DNA of 42,374 nt from Puniceicoccaceae bacterium K14. Lineage in GTDB: Bacteria > Verrucomicrobiota > Verrucomicrobiia > Opitutales > Opitutaceae. The position numbers were made by a program, and so were the translations under genes. The notes beneath the pieces were generated by a model. The model worked only from the letters and a program-made list of their open reading frames with translations. It was not told the origin of the DNA and made no database searches. The stretch is taken from the NCBI GenBank assembly GCA_022538095.1, contig JAKYXN010000045.1:1-42374 (forward strand), given 5' to 3'. This document shows, one piece after another, positions 34,078 to 42,374 of the stretch. Each line of letters starts with the position of its first letter. Positions within the stretch are counted from its first letter, which is position 1.

Positions 34078-37000
34078 ATGACTAATAGAATCCAAACTTT
34101 ACTTACTGCGATTGTTCTTTTTTGCGGTGCATCGGTATATGCCGCTGCACCTCAGCCTGTGAATTTAACGGTAGATGAAACCTACTATCCGGGAGAGGCA
34201 ATAAACATGTCCTTCCGAGCGACTGATTCCGACGGCGACCTCAAGCACTGTATATTTTATTATTGGCAATATTCAACAAGTAGTTGGTTCCCTATTTACC
34301 ATCCGGATCATGGCTTCAATTACCCTCTTTCAGGCAGTGACGATACGGCGACTATGTCGTGGGTGCCAGTTCCCGATAGCCAAAGCCCAGTAATAATACA
34401 TGTTGGAGTCTACGATCATGCTGGAAATTCGCACGAGCAGGCGACTAACCCAACAACTGGTGGAACGGGCTATTGGGTAGTTGTCGAGTCGGCACAGGAA
34501 AAAATCGTTGGAACTTTGCCGGGAGAATTTTTGCTAGACGGCAAGGGTGCGGCCAATTACTCAATTCCGTTAGAAGTTCCGCCGGGAATAAATGGTATGC
34601 AACCTGTTATTGCTATTGGTTACAACAGTAACAGTAGAAACGGTGTGGTGGGATACGGATGGAATTTGACCCACGGTTTTCCTACTGAAATTGCTCGGGG
34701 ACAAAATATCTTTGCCCGTGATGGTAGTTTGAGAGCGGTAGACTTTACAAGCGAAGACAAGTTTTATATCGAAGGTAAACGCCTTATACCAGTAGTAGGT
34801 TCTCAGGGAGCAGCGAACTCTGTTTACCATACTGAAATAGAAAGCTTTTCCAAAATTGCCGCCAATGGTTTGTCTACAAACCAGGGCTCTTCATTCACAA
34901 TGAAATCCAAAGACGGACTCATCATGAAGTTTGGTGGTGAAGGTCAATCAGCAGGGCACGCAACGACTTTTTTGGGAGGCGAATCGGGAGATTCACATCT
35001 TACAGTTCCCTATGCGTGGAAATTGCGTCGTGTAGAAGGTTTGCATGTAGGTACTAGTTCATCGCATGGTTACATTGAATACACATATGGGAGCGTTCTT
35101 GACGAAGATAGTGCGGAAAGTGGAGAATATATATTAGAGGAGATCCATTACGGGGGAAATACAGGCTCGCAAGATGAGGTAGTCGCAAAGATTGATTTTG
35201 TCTATGAAGACCGTACTGACTTTCGTCAGCTTTATAGATGGGGTGGGGCCATGCCGCAGACAAAAATTCTAAAGCATGTAGATGTCTACAGCGTAAGTGG
35301 TAATGTAGATACAAAGCTTTCTCGCTACACTCTTAACTACGAAGCGAGTCCAAGTACCACGCGCAGCTTGCTTAAATCAATGGAATGGACGGCGTACAAC
35401 GAGGATGGGGCCTACTCCGTTGAACCCACTACTTTTAAGTATACAGGTCATCTCGATGAAGAAAATGGCGAAAAAGCCTATGAGAAATTTAAAATAACAA
35501 ATGCTAAGGATTGGCTTCACCGTTTATACTCGTTGGGTTTTAAGTCTTATTATTTAGAAGGAGAAGAAGGTACCGGAATATTTGGTACAATTACGGGAAG
35601 TTGGTATTATGGCGGAGGATACGGTGGAGGGTTTTCAACTGGCGATGGTCTTGATGAGGGACATGGGGAAGCGGAACTGGCGGACAGTACTTATGATTTT
35701 GGAGATTTTAATGGTGATGGCCATCTCGATTTGATAGTGGCGAGAGAGCCTATTTCAAGTGTAGGTGGAATCGAAGTGTATCTTGGTGGGCCTCGACATA
35801 ATTTTGAGGAAATACATCAAGTTGACGTAATTAACGATATTCCTGGTATTAACATAAGAGACATTGTAGTCGGAGACTTTAACGGAGATGCTGTCGATGA
35901 CGTACTTTTGAAGCATAGCTCCAAAAGCTACTTACTAAATTTTTATAAATCCGATGTACTAAGTTACGGATCGCTATCTCTAGGCATAGAAGATCTTGGG
36001 TATGCTAAAGACGAACTTGGCCGTGCAGGGTATGATGATCGTTCAATATCGAAAGTAGATTTTGACGGAGATGGAAAGGATGATATTTTTCGTGGCACTT
36101 TATGTTATTCATCTTCAGTTTCATCTGGTGTAGAGTTTGGAGAAGTTCATTATCTACCTAAGATTATTGATCAAGAATTTGCAAGGTTTGGAAGTGAAGA
36201 ATTCGACGCTGATTCAGCGCTTGGAGGGGTCGATATGAATGGTGATTTTATGGACGATATTGTGCTTTTCGACAATGATGACAGTCGGGGTGCGAGTAGT
36301 TCGGGCACTTATGTGCTCTTGTCTAATGGAGGCGGGCTGCACTTAGAGAAGAAGTGGAATGAACTAGACGATAGTTCATACACATGTGGCCTGAAGGCGA
36401 TGGGTGACGTCAATGGGGATAAGCTACCAGACATAGTTCAACCCGATGAAGGGAATTTTATAGTATATCTTAACACGGGTACTGAGTCTAAGGATGGAGA
36501 GAATTGGACTTTAGATATTTCAGAAACCGTAGGCTCTCAAAGGCCAATTTTTCGAGATGTAAATGGAGATGGCTTGCAAGACTGTATTGTCAAGGGGCCA
36601 AACAGTGGGGAAAATGGATATCTGGTGTATCAGTCTACTGGGCACTCCTTCAAATCACCTTATTACCTAATACCCCGTGAATTAAATACAGAAAGTGGTG
36701 GAACTGCAACATTTTGGAATTCTTTTGGCCCAATTTTTCTAGACTTAGACAATAGCCATAATGGTCATGGTTTAGTGGATATGATAGCTGGAAATCATTT
36801 CGAAGGCTGGCAAGTTGCTTACAATGTAGGTATTGCTGCAGACTATCTATCGGAAATAGAAAATGGGTTGGGCGCCAAAACTTATGTAGATTACACCAAT
36901 CTGACCTCAGAAGAGCATTACACCTCTGGACCAGATGTGGCCTATCCGATTGCGGATAAGCGAGACGGAGGAGTTCGAATTGTATCCAATGTGTGGAAGG

Positions 37001-40000
37001 ACAATGGTGCCGGATCGGGTTACACTGATACCAACGGTAATGGGAAATGGGATAGCGGAGAGCCTATAAATGGCGATATGTATCGCTTTACGTATCAATA
37101 CTCTGGGTATAGGTTAGATCATTCTGGTCGTGGAAGTCTTGGCTTTCACAGCATCCTTACATATGATCACCAGACAGATTTAATGAACTATCAGTTCTTT
37201 TCGCAGTCTTTTCCTATGACCGGGCTTACCAAGCGCGAGCAATCTTTCCGCCCTAGCAATATAGTGACGGACTCAAATGGAAATCTAACCTCCTACAGCT
37301 TAGAACCTCTTAATGTGCAGGATAATGATGTGACATTTGACGAAGTATCGAACCACGGAACTCTTTATCCCTTCTTGTCTCATTCCAGCAAATTATCCTG
37401 GGAGTTGGGTGAGGCGGATGTCCTGGATATCGACGGAAATAGCACTGAAAGCCTATTTTCGCTCTACAATTCCAACTACATGACAAACAAAGATAAGGCT
37501 CACTCTGTGGTTGATACCTATGTCTGGTTCGACAACCAAAACCAGGATAGCCCCTACGACTCAGACTTGCCATCTGCTTACGACGATGACCCAAATTATG
37601 TTCCAGGCCAGCAAGATGGATCTGCGGTTGGTTTTGAAGATTGGGATTTAGCGGCAAATTCGATGAACTTGCCCGGATTGATCGATTTCGGTAATATTGG
37701 ACGTGAGCGCACAGATTATAATGATGGGCATGTCACAGATACTGCATCCACTTTTTGGGAAAACCACAGCAGTGATCTGACAGGTCTAGTAAAAGAAACG
37801 CAGACACAAGTAAAGGTACCGGGCGATACATCTTTTGAAGGGGGACCCAAAATTGAGTACACTTATGATTCTTCAGGGCTGTTGCAGACTAAGAAAATCA
37901 ACGGAGCCCCTTCTAACTCTGCACCCTTTGTCGATTCGTTAGTGGGCGATGATCGCCTCTCAACCACGACAACGTACAATTATAGTGACTACGGACAAGT
38001 GGAAAGTACCACTGTCGAAGATCATGGCAGTGAGCAATATTATGACATTGGATCACAGGCGCGTACGCTGAAAGAAGTAGTTGAATGGGACACGACGAAC
38101 CGATTTCCTAAGAAAACGCAAAATGCCTATGGGCATTGGATTGAAACGAGATCGTTCGATGGCTTTGGCCGTGCCTTGGAAGTCTACGAAATTAACGATC
38201 CCTCTAATGGAACTCACACTACTTACGATGCATTAGGTCGAGCGACTGAAGTGGATAATCGTTTGTTGGGAATTAAGGTGTCCACCAAAACAAGGCTGGT
38301 TGCAGATTCTTTATACGATAGTAATTCATACAAAAAGGTCGAACTCCCTTCAAATATACCTTCCGCACATACAAACGAGATGTCGGATGCTCAGGTTCTA
38401 GTGGCAAAGTATTATGAGTTAACCGATGCGGATAATGCGAATCCGTTGCTAACGCTGTATGATCGGCTTGGTCGCAAAATTCGCACGATTCAGTGGGGTT
38501 ACAAAAATAAGCAGGCGATAACCGATACGATTTATGATGTTCAGGGTAGAGTTGTGGCCGTTTCCAGACCTTACGAGAACGGTACGGCAGCCTCCGATAT
38601 TCTTTGGACATTCTCTCGTTATGACGAGCTCGGGCGTGTGGATCTTGTTAGCATTCCGGCTGTTGGTTCCGACGGGGATGATTACACAACAACAGCAACC
38701 ACATTTAGAGGCCTTGTGACACAAGTTACGACTGATGGACCATCCTTAAATGGTGTTGATCCATCCGCTAAAACTACGACCACCTTGGCCAATGCGAAAG
38801 GAGATACTGTAAAAATTTGGAATGCAGATAACGTTCCAGGCTCGTTTACTACTAAATCCGTTGATGGAACAGCTTCTTTGGAATTTGTACAAGACGGATT
38901 TGGTCGTGCAACAGAGGTCACGGTATGGCAAGGATTGGATGATCCTGGTGGAGCATCAGTCTTTGAAAAGACTTCGATGGAGTACGACATTCTTGGTAAT
39001 CAGACCTTGCTCGATGATCCCGACAAAGGTGAGTGGGAATATATCTACAATGCTCTGGGCGAATTGACGTGGCAGGAAGATCCACAAGGAAACACAGTGG
39101 TGATGTCATACGATTTGATCGGGCGTCCGATTCAACGATTCTCTTCCGAAAGCTCTACTATTTGGTATTACTATGAATCAGCTGAAAATGTTTCTGATCC
39201 AGTGTATATTCACGATGCGGATCGAGGTTGGATTGGAGCTGTAAGGATAGAAAACGTAGTAAACTACAGTCACGATTGGAGTGAGAGTGGTGATATAATT
39301 CGGAACGCCTATTTTTACGACGATAAAGGCAACGTAGAGACTGTTCTCAACTCAATTGACAATAAGTGGATGTATCGGCACTTTAGGTACGATAATCTTA
39401 ATCGTATAGAGCACACTGATTACTATTGGCGTCCGGCGGGCTATGAAGATGATTACGAAGCCTTCGCTACTCATTGGTTCAACTTCAGTTTCCAAAACTT
39501 CTATGATGAAAATCATTTCATTGAGACAGTCATAGATAGCGAGGGTCGCATTTGGTGGGATGAAGATGGAAATGATGGCTATGACTACCTAGGTCGCCCG
39601 TATAAATACAAAGCAGGTAACATAGTAACTGAGCACAGTTACGATGCCGCTTCTGGAGCAGTCAAAACTATATCTACAGGTGGTGGTACCGTTCAGGATG
39701 ATACCTACACCTATGATGCTTTGGGCAACTTGCGCACGCGTAGTAATGGCACTCGTACGGAAACTTTTTCTTATGATGTGCTAGATCGCTTGAAAACCTC
39801 GCAAGTTACCGGAAAAGGGGAACGCAGTTTTTCTTACTATGCGAATGGCAACATTAAGAGCAAAGAAAACTTAGAGGCCAATTCTTCTTCTACCTATAGT
39901 TATGGAGCGAGCCAGCCTCATGCGGTTACCTCTGCGTTTGGTTATAACATGACCTACGATGACAGCGGTAATGTTAAAAGCCGCACAGGCAATGGGGAAA

Positions 40001-41583
40001 CCTGGGCCTTCAAGTGGAATACTTTCGATAAACCTATATGGATGGGTAAGGAAGAAAATGGTGCCGTATCTGGGAGTGCCTTCGTGTATGGCATCGATCG
40101 AATGCGCGTTAAGCATTATGAATTCGACAGCTTTGATAAGAGCGGCAGTACTCTACCGGAGAATTGGAAGCCCGGTCGTCTTGCACGGAAGAAAATATAC
40201 ATAGGAGAAGGTTCTCTGGAATACGACTTCGTTAATAATGCAGTGTACGGTCAAGATCCCAGCTGGCAGGTTCAACGTTTTCGACTGTACGTACCAGGGC
40301 CAAACGGCCGTTTAGGCGCTATCGAAATTGATCCGAACGAAGTAGGCGTAGCTGCTCAAGACCCGCAAGTCTACCATTATGACCATCTGGGCTCAATAGC
40401 GGCTATTACACCCTTCGGATCGAGCAGTCTAGACGACGACAAAGAAGGCAAGGACAGCCTTTACAGCTACGATGCTTGGGGGGAGCGTAGAGATGGAACC
40501 TCCTGGCATGGAGCTCCTGCCAACACTAGTCTTGGTGGATCGGCCGATTGGGCTACTCGTGGCTTTACTGGCCATGAAATGCTCGATGATATCGGTCTAA
40601 TCCACATGAATGGGAGGATATACGACTCCTTATTGGGAAGGTTTTTGAGTTCAGATATTATCGTAGACGGAGTAGCTACCGTACAAGGTTACAATCGATA
40701 TAGTTATGTTGGAAACAATCCTCTAGCTTTTACTGATCCGAGCGGCTACAGTGCGTTGTTCAGGTTTCCGTGGGGAAACCCTTATGGGATTGATTATGAC
40801 ATACTAAATCCGACAATAACCAACGAGGATCCCAGCTTCGAAGCCGAAAATCATCTAGATGGTGTACTCGTAAGAGTGAATGCAGAGTATTTTCTTCAGG
40901 ACGGTAAAATGAGTCCCAATGAATATGGGCAATACCTCGCCAATAATGCTTCTCCAGATGAAATTGTCCTTCAATACAGTTCTCCACGTACAATTCTCGT
41001 AGATGGAGTAGAAAAAGAAAAATTGGATCACCAGTACCTCGTTATGGGCCGGGAGCGCTATATCGCGAATACGCGAAACATGATTGGATTTTCTCTCATT
41101 AATAGAGCTTCTGACTTGTTGGTTGAAGCAGCAGGAGCCGGTGTCGCCAAGTTCGCAGGTGGTTTAATTGCCAAAGGGGCAAAAGGATTCCCGAAGCCAG
41201 TTATTGCCGTAAGCAAAGTAGCAGATAGTTCAAAGGTCTTTGTTAATGCAGCTGAATTTGCCGATGATGTAATGGCGTTCAATCGAGGCACTAATGGAAA
41301 AGGTGTGTTGAAGGGCAGTTCAAATCCAATGACAGCATTGCAAAGTGCTTCGTATTATGACGATGTTGCTCAGCAAGGTGCCTCGATATTCAAATCAATC
41401 TCGCATGGGCATATGTTCTTGAATGGAAATAAACGTACTGCTGTATATGCCTTTCAACAGTTTGCAAATAATTCTGGATTAACTATTAATCACTCTTATG
41501 GTGATTTAATGGATATAGCAACACAGGTGGCTACAGGGGATTTGAGCGATGTTGCAGATATAGCCAAAGCTTTAACGAGATAG
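34078..41583 (+). CDS. giant SpvB/FG-GAP/Rhs polymorphic toxin with C-terminal Fic/Doc domain
   Basis: A 2501-residue exported polymorphic toxin. The signal peptide is at about 1-22 (LLTAIVLFCGASVYA). A SpvB/TcaB-like domain starts near 141 (VGTLPGEFLLDGKGAANYSI, then GYGWNLT). About six FG-GAP/VCBS calcium loops lie between 540 and 835 (DFNGDGHLD, DFDGDGKDD, DVNGDGLQD). A TcdB-like middle segment is near 923 (YLSEIENGLGAKTYVDYTNL). YD/RHS repeats run from about 1261 to 2140 and form the expected cocoon. The Rhs core motif RFLSSD...NRYSYVGNNPLAFTDPSG ends at G2223. The last 277 residues are the variable toxin, with HMFLNGNKRTA (H2445 onward) as a Doc-type Fic motif. The architecture resembles TcB-TcC fusions. 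No T6SS genes are nearby; immunity candidates follow 4 bases later. Confidence 0.9.
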   Translation: MTNRIQTLLTAIVLFCGASVYAAAPQPVNLTVDETYYPGEAINMSFRATDSDGDLKHCIFYYWQYSTSSWFPIYHPDHGFNYPLSGSDDTATMSWVPVPDSQSPVIIHVGVYDHAGNSHEQATNPTTGGTGYWVVVESAQEKIVGTLPGEFLLDGKGAANYSIPLEVPPGINGMQPVIAIGYNSNSRNGVVGYGWNLTHGFPTEIARGQNIFARDGSLRAVDFTSEDKFYIEGKRLIPVVGSQGAANSVYHTEIESFSKIAANGLSTNQGSSFTMKSKDGLIMKFGGEGQSAGHATTFLGGESGDSHLTVPYAWKLRRVEGLHVGTSSSHGYIEYTYGSVLDEDSAESGEYILEEIHYGGNTGSQDEVVAKIDFVYEDRTDFRQLYRWGGAMPQTKILKHVDVYSVSGNVDTKLSRYTLNYEASPSTTRSLLKSMEWTAYNEDGAYSVEPTTFKYTGHLDEENGEKAYEKFKITNAKDWLHRLYSLGFKSYYLEGEEGTGIFGTITGSWYYGGGYGGGFSTGDGLDEGHGEAELADSTYDFGDFNGDGHLDLIVAREPISSVGGIEVYLGGPRHNFEEIHQVDVINDIPGINIRDIVVGDFNGDAVDDVLLKHSSKSYLLNFYKSDVLSYGSLSLGIEDLGYAKDELGRAGYDDRSISKVDFDGDGKDDIFRGTLCYSSSVSSGVEFGEVHYLPKIIDQEFARFGSEEFDADSALGGVDMNGDFMDDIVLFDNDDSRGASSSGTYVLLSNGGGLHLEKKWNELDDSSYTCGLKAMGDVNGDKLPDIVQPDEGNFIVYLNTGTESKDGENWTLDISETVGSQRPIFRDVNGDGLQDCIVKGPNSGENGYLVYQSTGHSFKSPYYLIPRELNTESGGTATFWNSFGPIFLDLDNSHNGHGLVDMIAGNHFEGWQVAYNVGIAADYLSEIENGLGAKTYVDYTNLTSEEHYTSGPDVAYPIADKRDGGVRIVSNVWKDNGAGSGYTDTNGNGKWDSGEPINGDMYRFTYQYSGYRLDHSGRGSLGFHSILTYDHQTDLMNYQFFSQSFPMTGLTKREQSFRPSNIVTDSNGNLTSYSLEPLNVQDNDVTFDEVSNHGTLYPFLSHSSKLSWELGEADVLDIDGNSTESLFSLYNSNYMTNKDKAHSVVDTYVWFDNQNQDSPYDSDLPSAYDDDPNYVPGQQDGSAVGFEDWDLAANSMNLPGLIDFGNIGRERTDYNDGHVTDTASTFWENHSSDLTGLVKETQTQVKVPGDTSFEGGPKIEYTYDSSGLLQTKKINGAPSNSAPFVDSLVGDDRLSTTTTYNYSDYGQVESTTVEDHGSEQYYDIGSQARTLKEVVEWDTTNRFPKKTQNAYGHWIETRSFDGFGRALEVYEINDPSNGTHTTYDALGRATEVDNRLLGIKVSTKTRLVADSLYDSNSYKKVELPSNIPSAHTNEMSDAQVLVAKYYELTDADNANPLLTLYDRLGRKIRTIQWGYKNKQAITDTIYDVQGRVVAVSRPYENGTAASDILWTFSRYDELGRVDLVSIPAVGSDGDDYTTTATTFRGLVTQVTTDGPSLNGVDPSAKTTTTLANAKGDTVKIWNADNVPGSFTTKSVDGTASLEFVQDGFGRATEVTVWQGLDDPGGASVFEKTSMEYDILGNQTLLDDPDKGEWEYIYNALGELTWQEDPQGNTVVMSYDLIGRPIQRFSSESSTIWYYYESAENVSDPVYIHDADRGWIGAVRIENVVNYSHDWSESGDIIRNAYFYDDKGNVETVLNSIDNKWMYRHFRYDNLNRIEHTDYYWRPAGYEDDYEAFATHWFNFSFQNFYDENHFIETVIDSEGRIWWDEDGNDGYDYLGRPYKYKAGNIVTEHSYDAASGAVKTISTGGGTVQDDTYTYDALGNLRTRSNGTRTETFSYDVLDRLKTSQVTGKGERSFSYYANGNIKSKENLEANSSSTYSYGASQPHAVTSAFGYNMTYDDSGNVKSRTGNGETWAFKWNTFDKPIWMGKEENGAVSGSAFVYGIDRMRVKHYEFDSFDKSGSTLPENWKPGRLARKKIYIGEGSLEYDFVNNAVYGQDPSWQVQRFRLYVPGPNGRLGAIEIDPNEVGVAAQDPQVYHYDHLGSIAAITPFGSSSLDDDKEGKDSLYSYDAWGERRDGTSWHGAPANTSLGGSADWATRGFTGHEMLDDIGLIHMNGRIYDSLLGRFLSSDIIVDGVATVQGYNRYSYVGNNPLAFTDPSGYSALFRFPWGNPYGIDYDILNPTITNEDPSFEAENHLDGVLVRVNAEYFLQDGKMSPNEYGQYLANNASPDEIVLQYSSPRTILVDGVEKEKLDHQYLVMGRERYIANTRNMIGFSLINRASDLLVEAAGAGVAKFAGGLIAKGAKGFPKPVIAVSKVADSSKVFVNAAEFADDVMAFNRGTNGKGVLKGSSNPMTALQSASYYDDVAQQGASIFKSISHGHMFLNGNKRTAVYAFQQFANNSGLTINHSYGDLMDIATQVATGDLSDVADIAKALTR
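40750..41583 (+). other. Rhs C-terminal toxin tip: Fic/Doc domain after the DPSGY cleavage motif
   Basis: After the core DPSGY (D2220-Y2224) the sequence changes from YD repeats to a divergent 277-residue module, the usual toxin-swap boundary. A linker with GAGVAKFAGGLIAKGAKG (about 2355-2373) precedes the Fic/Doc fold, roughly 2395-2501. The motif H2445-M-F-L-N-G-N-K-R-T-A follows the Doc pattern H-x-F-x-N-x-N-K-R-T-A, with lysine at the position where AMP-transferring Fic proteins have glycine. Phage P1 Doc phosphorylates EF-Tu, so a kinase-like or nucleotidyl-transfer toxin is predicted. Target and chemistry are inferred. Confidence 0.85.
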
Positions 41584-41587
41584 TTGA

Positions 41588-41842
41588 ATGGAAGACATTT
41601 TTGAAATCATCGGAAAGGAAGACGTCAGCTTGATAGACTTGATTGGTTGCATCGATTTGGTAAAAGAAAGGGGTGATGTTTTTGTATTGAAAGCTGATGG
41701 TGAACGAGAGATTAAAGGCTACACTGTTTTTATCAGCCGCGTTGGGATAGAAGGTGATATGATTCGTTCAGATAGTGATGATCTAAAGGCGGCGATTCTG
41801 TCCGTTTTAAAGTGTTACGTTTCGGCTGAAAGTCCCGAATGA
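41588..41842 (+). CDS. candidate immunity protein for the Rhs-Doc toxin
   Basis: An 84-residue acidic protein beginning 4 bases after the Rhs stop codon, in the place where immunity genes normally follow Rhs toxins. It has no signal peptide or membrane segment and starts MEDIFEIIGKEDVSLIDLIG. A small alpha/beta pattern with FVLKADGEREIKGYTVFIS and a C-terminal helix (DDLKAAILSVLKCYV) is predicted by eye. No Phd/antitoxin or known Imm family motif is recognised. The assignment rests on position, size and acidity. Translation may be coupled to the Rhs gene, since no Shine-Dalgarno sequence is visible. Confidence 0.62.
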   Translation: MEDIFEIIGKEDVSLIDLIGCIDLVKERGDVFVLKADGEREIKGYTVFISRVGIEGDMIRSDSDDLKAAILSVLKCYVSAESPE

Positions 41843-41855
41843 AGATCCTCGTTAG

Positions 41856-42215
41856 ATGAAAATTTTTCTTGATGATGAGCGTTCGCCTCCTGACGGGTGG
41901 AGGCTTGTTCGTTGGCCTGACGAGGCGATTGAACTGCTGAAACATGGTGAGGTTGAAGAGATCAGTTTAGATCATGATTTGGGTGATGACCATCGAGGTA
42001 CGGGGTATGATGTCGTCTTGTGGATTGAAGAGAGTGTAGCAACTGAAGGTTTCTCTCCACCTCGAATAAAAGTTCATTCCGCGAATGTATCGGCGAGAAT
42101 TAAAATGGAGGCGGGTGTCGCTAGTATCGAGAAAATGATCGCAAGACGACCTAGAAAAAGGGTCGAAAAGGGAGAAAAAGGGTCAGGTCTTAAGGGCGTG
42201 TTGCCCAAACCGTGA
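41856..42215 (+). CDS. cyclic-phosphate-processing receiver (cREC) domain protein
   Basis: A 119-residue protein whose first 95 residues match the cREC family, a receiver-like fold with its own conserved set of polar residues: KIFLDDERSPPDGW, VRWPDEAIELL, ISLDHDLGDDHRGTGYDV, and PPRIKVHSANVSAR. Aravind and colleagues proposed that cREC proteins act on cyclic-phosphate ends of RNA or nucleotides. It begins 13 bases after the immunity candidate. The last 25 residues (RRPRKRVEKGEKGSG...) are basic and derive from a repeated A/G-rich stretch, so the natural C-terminus may have been altered. It may be a second immunity or repair factor of the Rhs module, but no direct evidence links it to the toxin. 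Confidence 0.78.
   Translation: MKIFLDDERSPPDGWRLVRWPDEAIELLKHGEVEEISLDHDLGDDHRGTGYDVVLWIEESVATEGFSPPRIKVHSANVSARIKMEAGVASIEKMIARRPRKRVEKGEKGSGLKGVLPKP
42153..42184 (+). repeat. 12-bp direct repeat AGAAAAAGGGTC at the 3' end of the cREC gene
   Basis: AGAAAAAGGGTC occurs at 42153-42164 and 42173-42184, with a related GAAAAGGG between them at 42165-42172. The repeats encode the odd basic tail of the cREC protein. They could mark an insertion or recombination junction or be simple A/G slippage. Confidence 0.5.
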
Positions 42216-42374
42216 ATACGGCAGAATCTGACTCTCCATTATGGATTTGGCAGTTTGGTTTTAATCGAAGCTCGCTTCGCTGTAAGCGTCATGCCAAGCG
42301 CCTTGATATAGTTCTCTGCTGTTTTTGAAAAGTGTCGTATGTTTCGTAGCTATGACATCTACGACTGCCGATGA

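Noticed and set aside
37310..38724. Antisense open frames of 90-115 codons within the Rhs gene
   Set aside because: They mirror YD-repeat codons; the plus-strand protein is continuous and well supported.
34078..41583. T6SS Rhs effector interpretation
   Set aside because: The protein has a Sec signal peptide and no PAAR or VgrG-linked N-terminus, and no T6SS genes lie in the window.
42266..42279. CGAAG/CTTCG inverted repeat as a terminator for the Rhs cassette
   Set aside because: The stem is only five pairs and is not followed by a T tract.

Overview
The window reads as chromosome of a Gram-negative, probably marine bacterium with fairly AT-leaning DNA. The mix of genes points to Verrucomicrobiota (Opitutales/Puniceicoccaceae-like) or a relative in the PVC/Bacteroidota sphere: a GbsR/MarR-type regulator heading an exopolysaccharide operon, Wzi plus a six-SLBB export protein, 3-coathanger-type secreted proteins, tail-fibre-like secreted proteins, and a giant SpvB/Rhs protein with a Sec signal peptide. 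Shine-Dalgarno sequences are mostly weak. The phylum call is an inference; no ribosomal or housekeeping marker lies here.

Layout. (1) Positions 1-601 hold no convincing gene, only an imperfect tandem repeat and a possible decayed coding fragment. (2) Positions 602-29111, all on the minus strand, form one long surface-polysaccharide operon read from right to left. It starts with a GbsR-like regulator. A four-gene ulosonate (sialic-acid-like) cassette with 4-bp overlaps follows: NeuB-type synthase, NeuA-HAD fusion, Gfo/Idh/MocA oxidoreductase and SDR. Next come a flippase whose frame has no ordinary start codon, a GT-B-like protein, a sulfotransferase, a GT8-like transferase, a second flippase, two GT4 glycosyltransferases, a Wzy-type polymerase, another GT4, two left-handed beta-helix acetyltransferases, a heparinase II/III-type lyase, a GDP-mannose 6-dehydrogenase-like enzyme and a WbuB-like GT4. 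A PglC/PglD/PglE-like trio follows (phosphoglycosyl transferase, acetyltransferase, aminotransferase), and the operon ends with the export machinery: Wzi, the SLBB outer-membrane protein and Wzz. (3) Positions 29112-29661 are a divergent intergenic region with three phased TTTGAC repeats. (4) Positions 29662-42215, all on the plus strand, form a tightly spaced cassette. It has two tail-fibre-like secreted proteins sharing a C-terminal domain, two secreted proteins with coathanger-like segments, a small membrane-anchored protein, and a 2501-residue SpvB/FG-GAP/Rhs protein ending in a Fic/Doc toxin domain. A small immunity candidate and a cyclic-phosphate-processing receiver (cREC) protein follow.

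How the genes work together (inference). The minus-strand operon would build a sulfated, acetylated, acidic repeat-unit polysaccharide by a Wzx/Wzy route: PglC-type priming on undecaprenyl phosphate, extension by five or six glycosyltransferases, flipping, polymerisation, Wzz length control, and export and surface capture by the SLBB protein and Wzi. Uronate (GDP-ManA-like) and ulosonate precursors are made locally. The plus-strand cassette looks like a surface-displayed or secreted polymorphic toxin with its own accessory proteins and immunity module. It is the best candidate here for an undescribed system.
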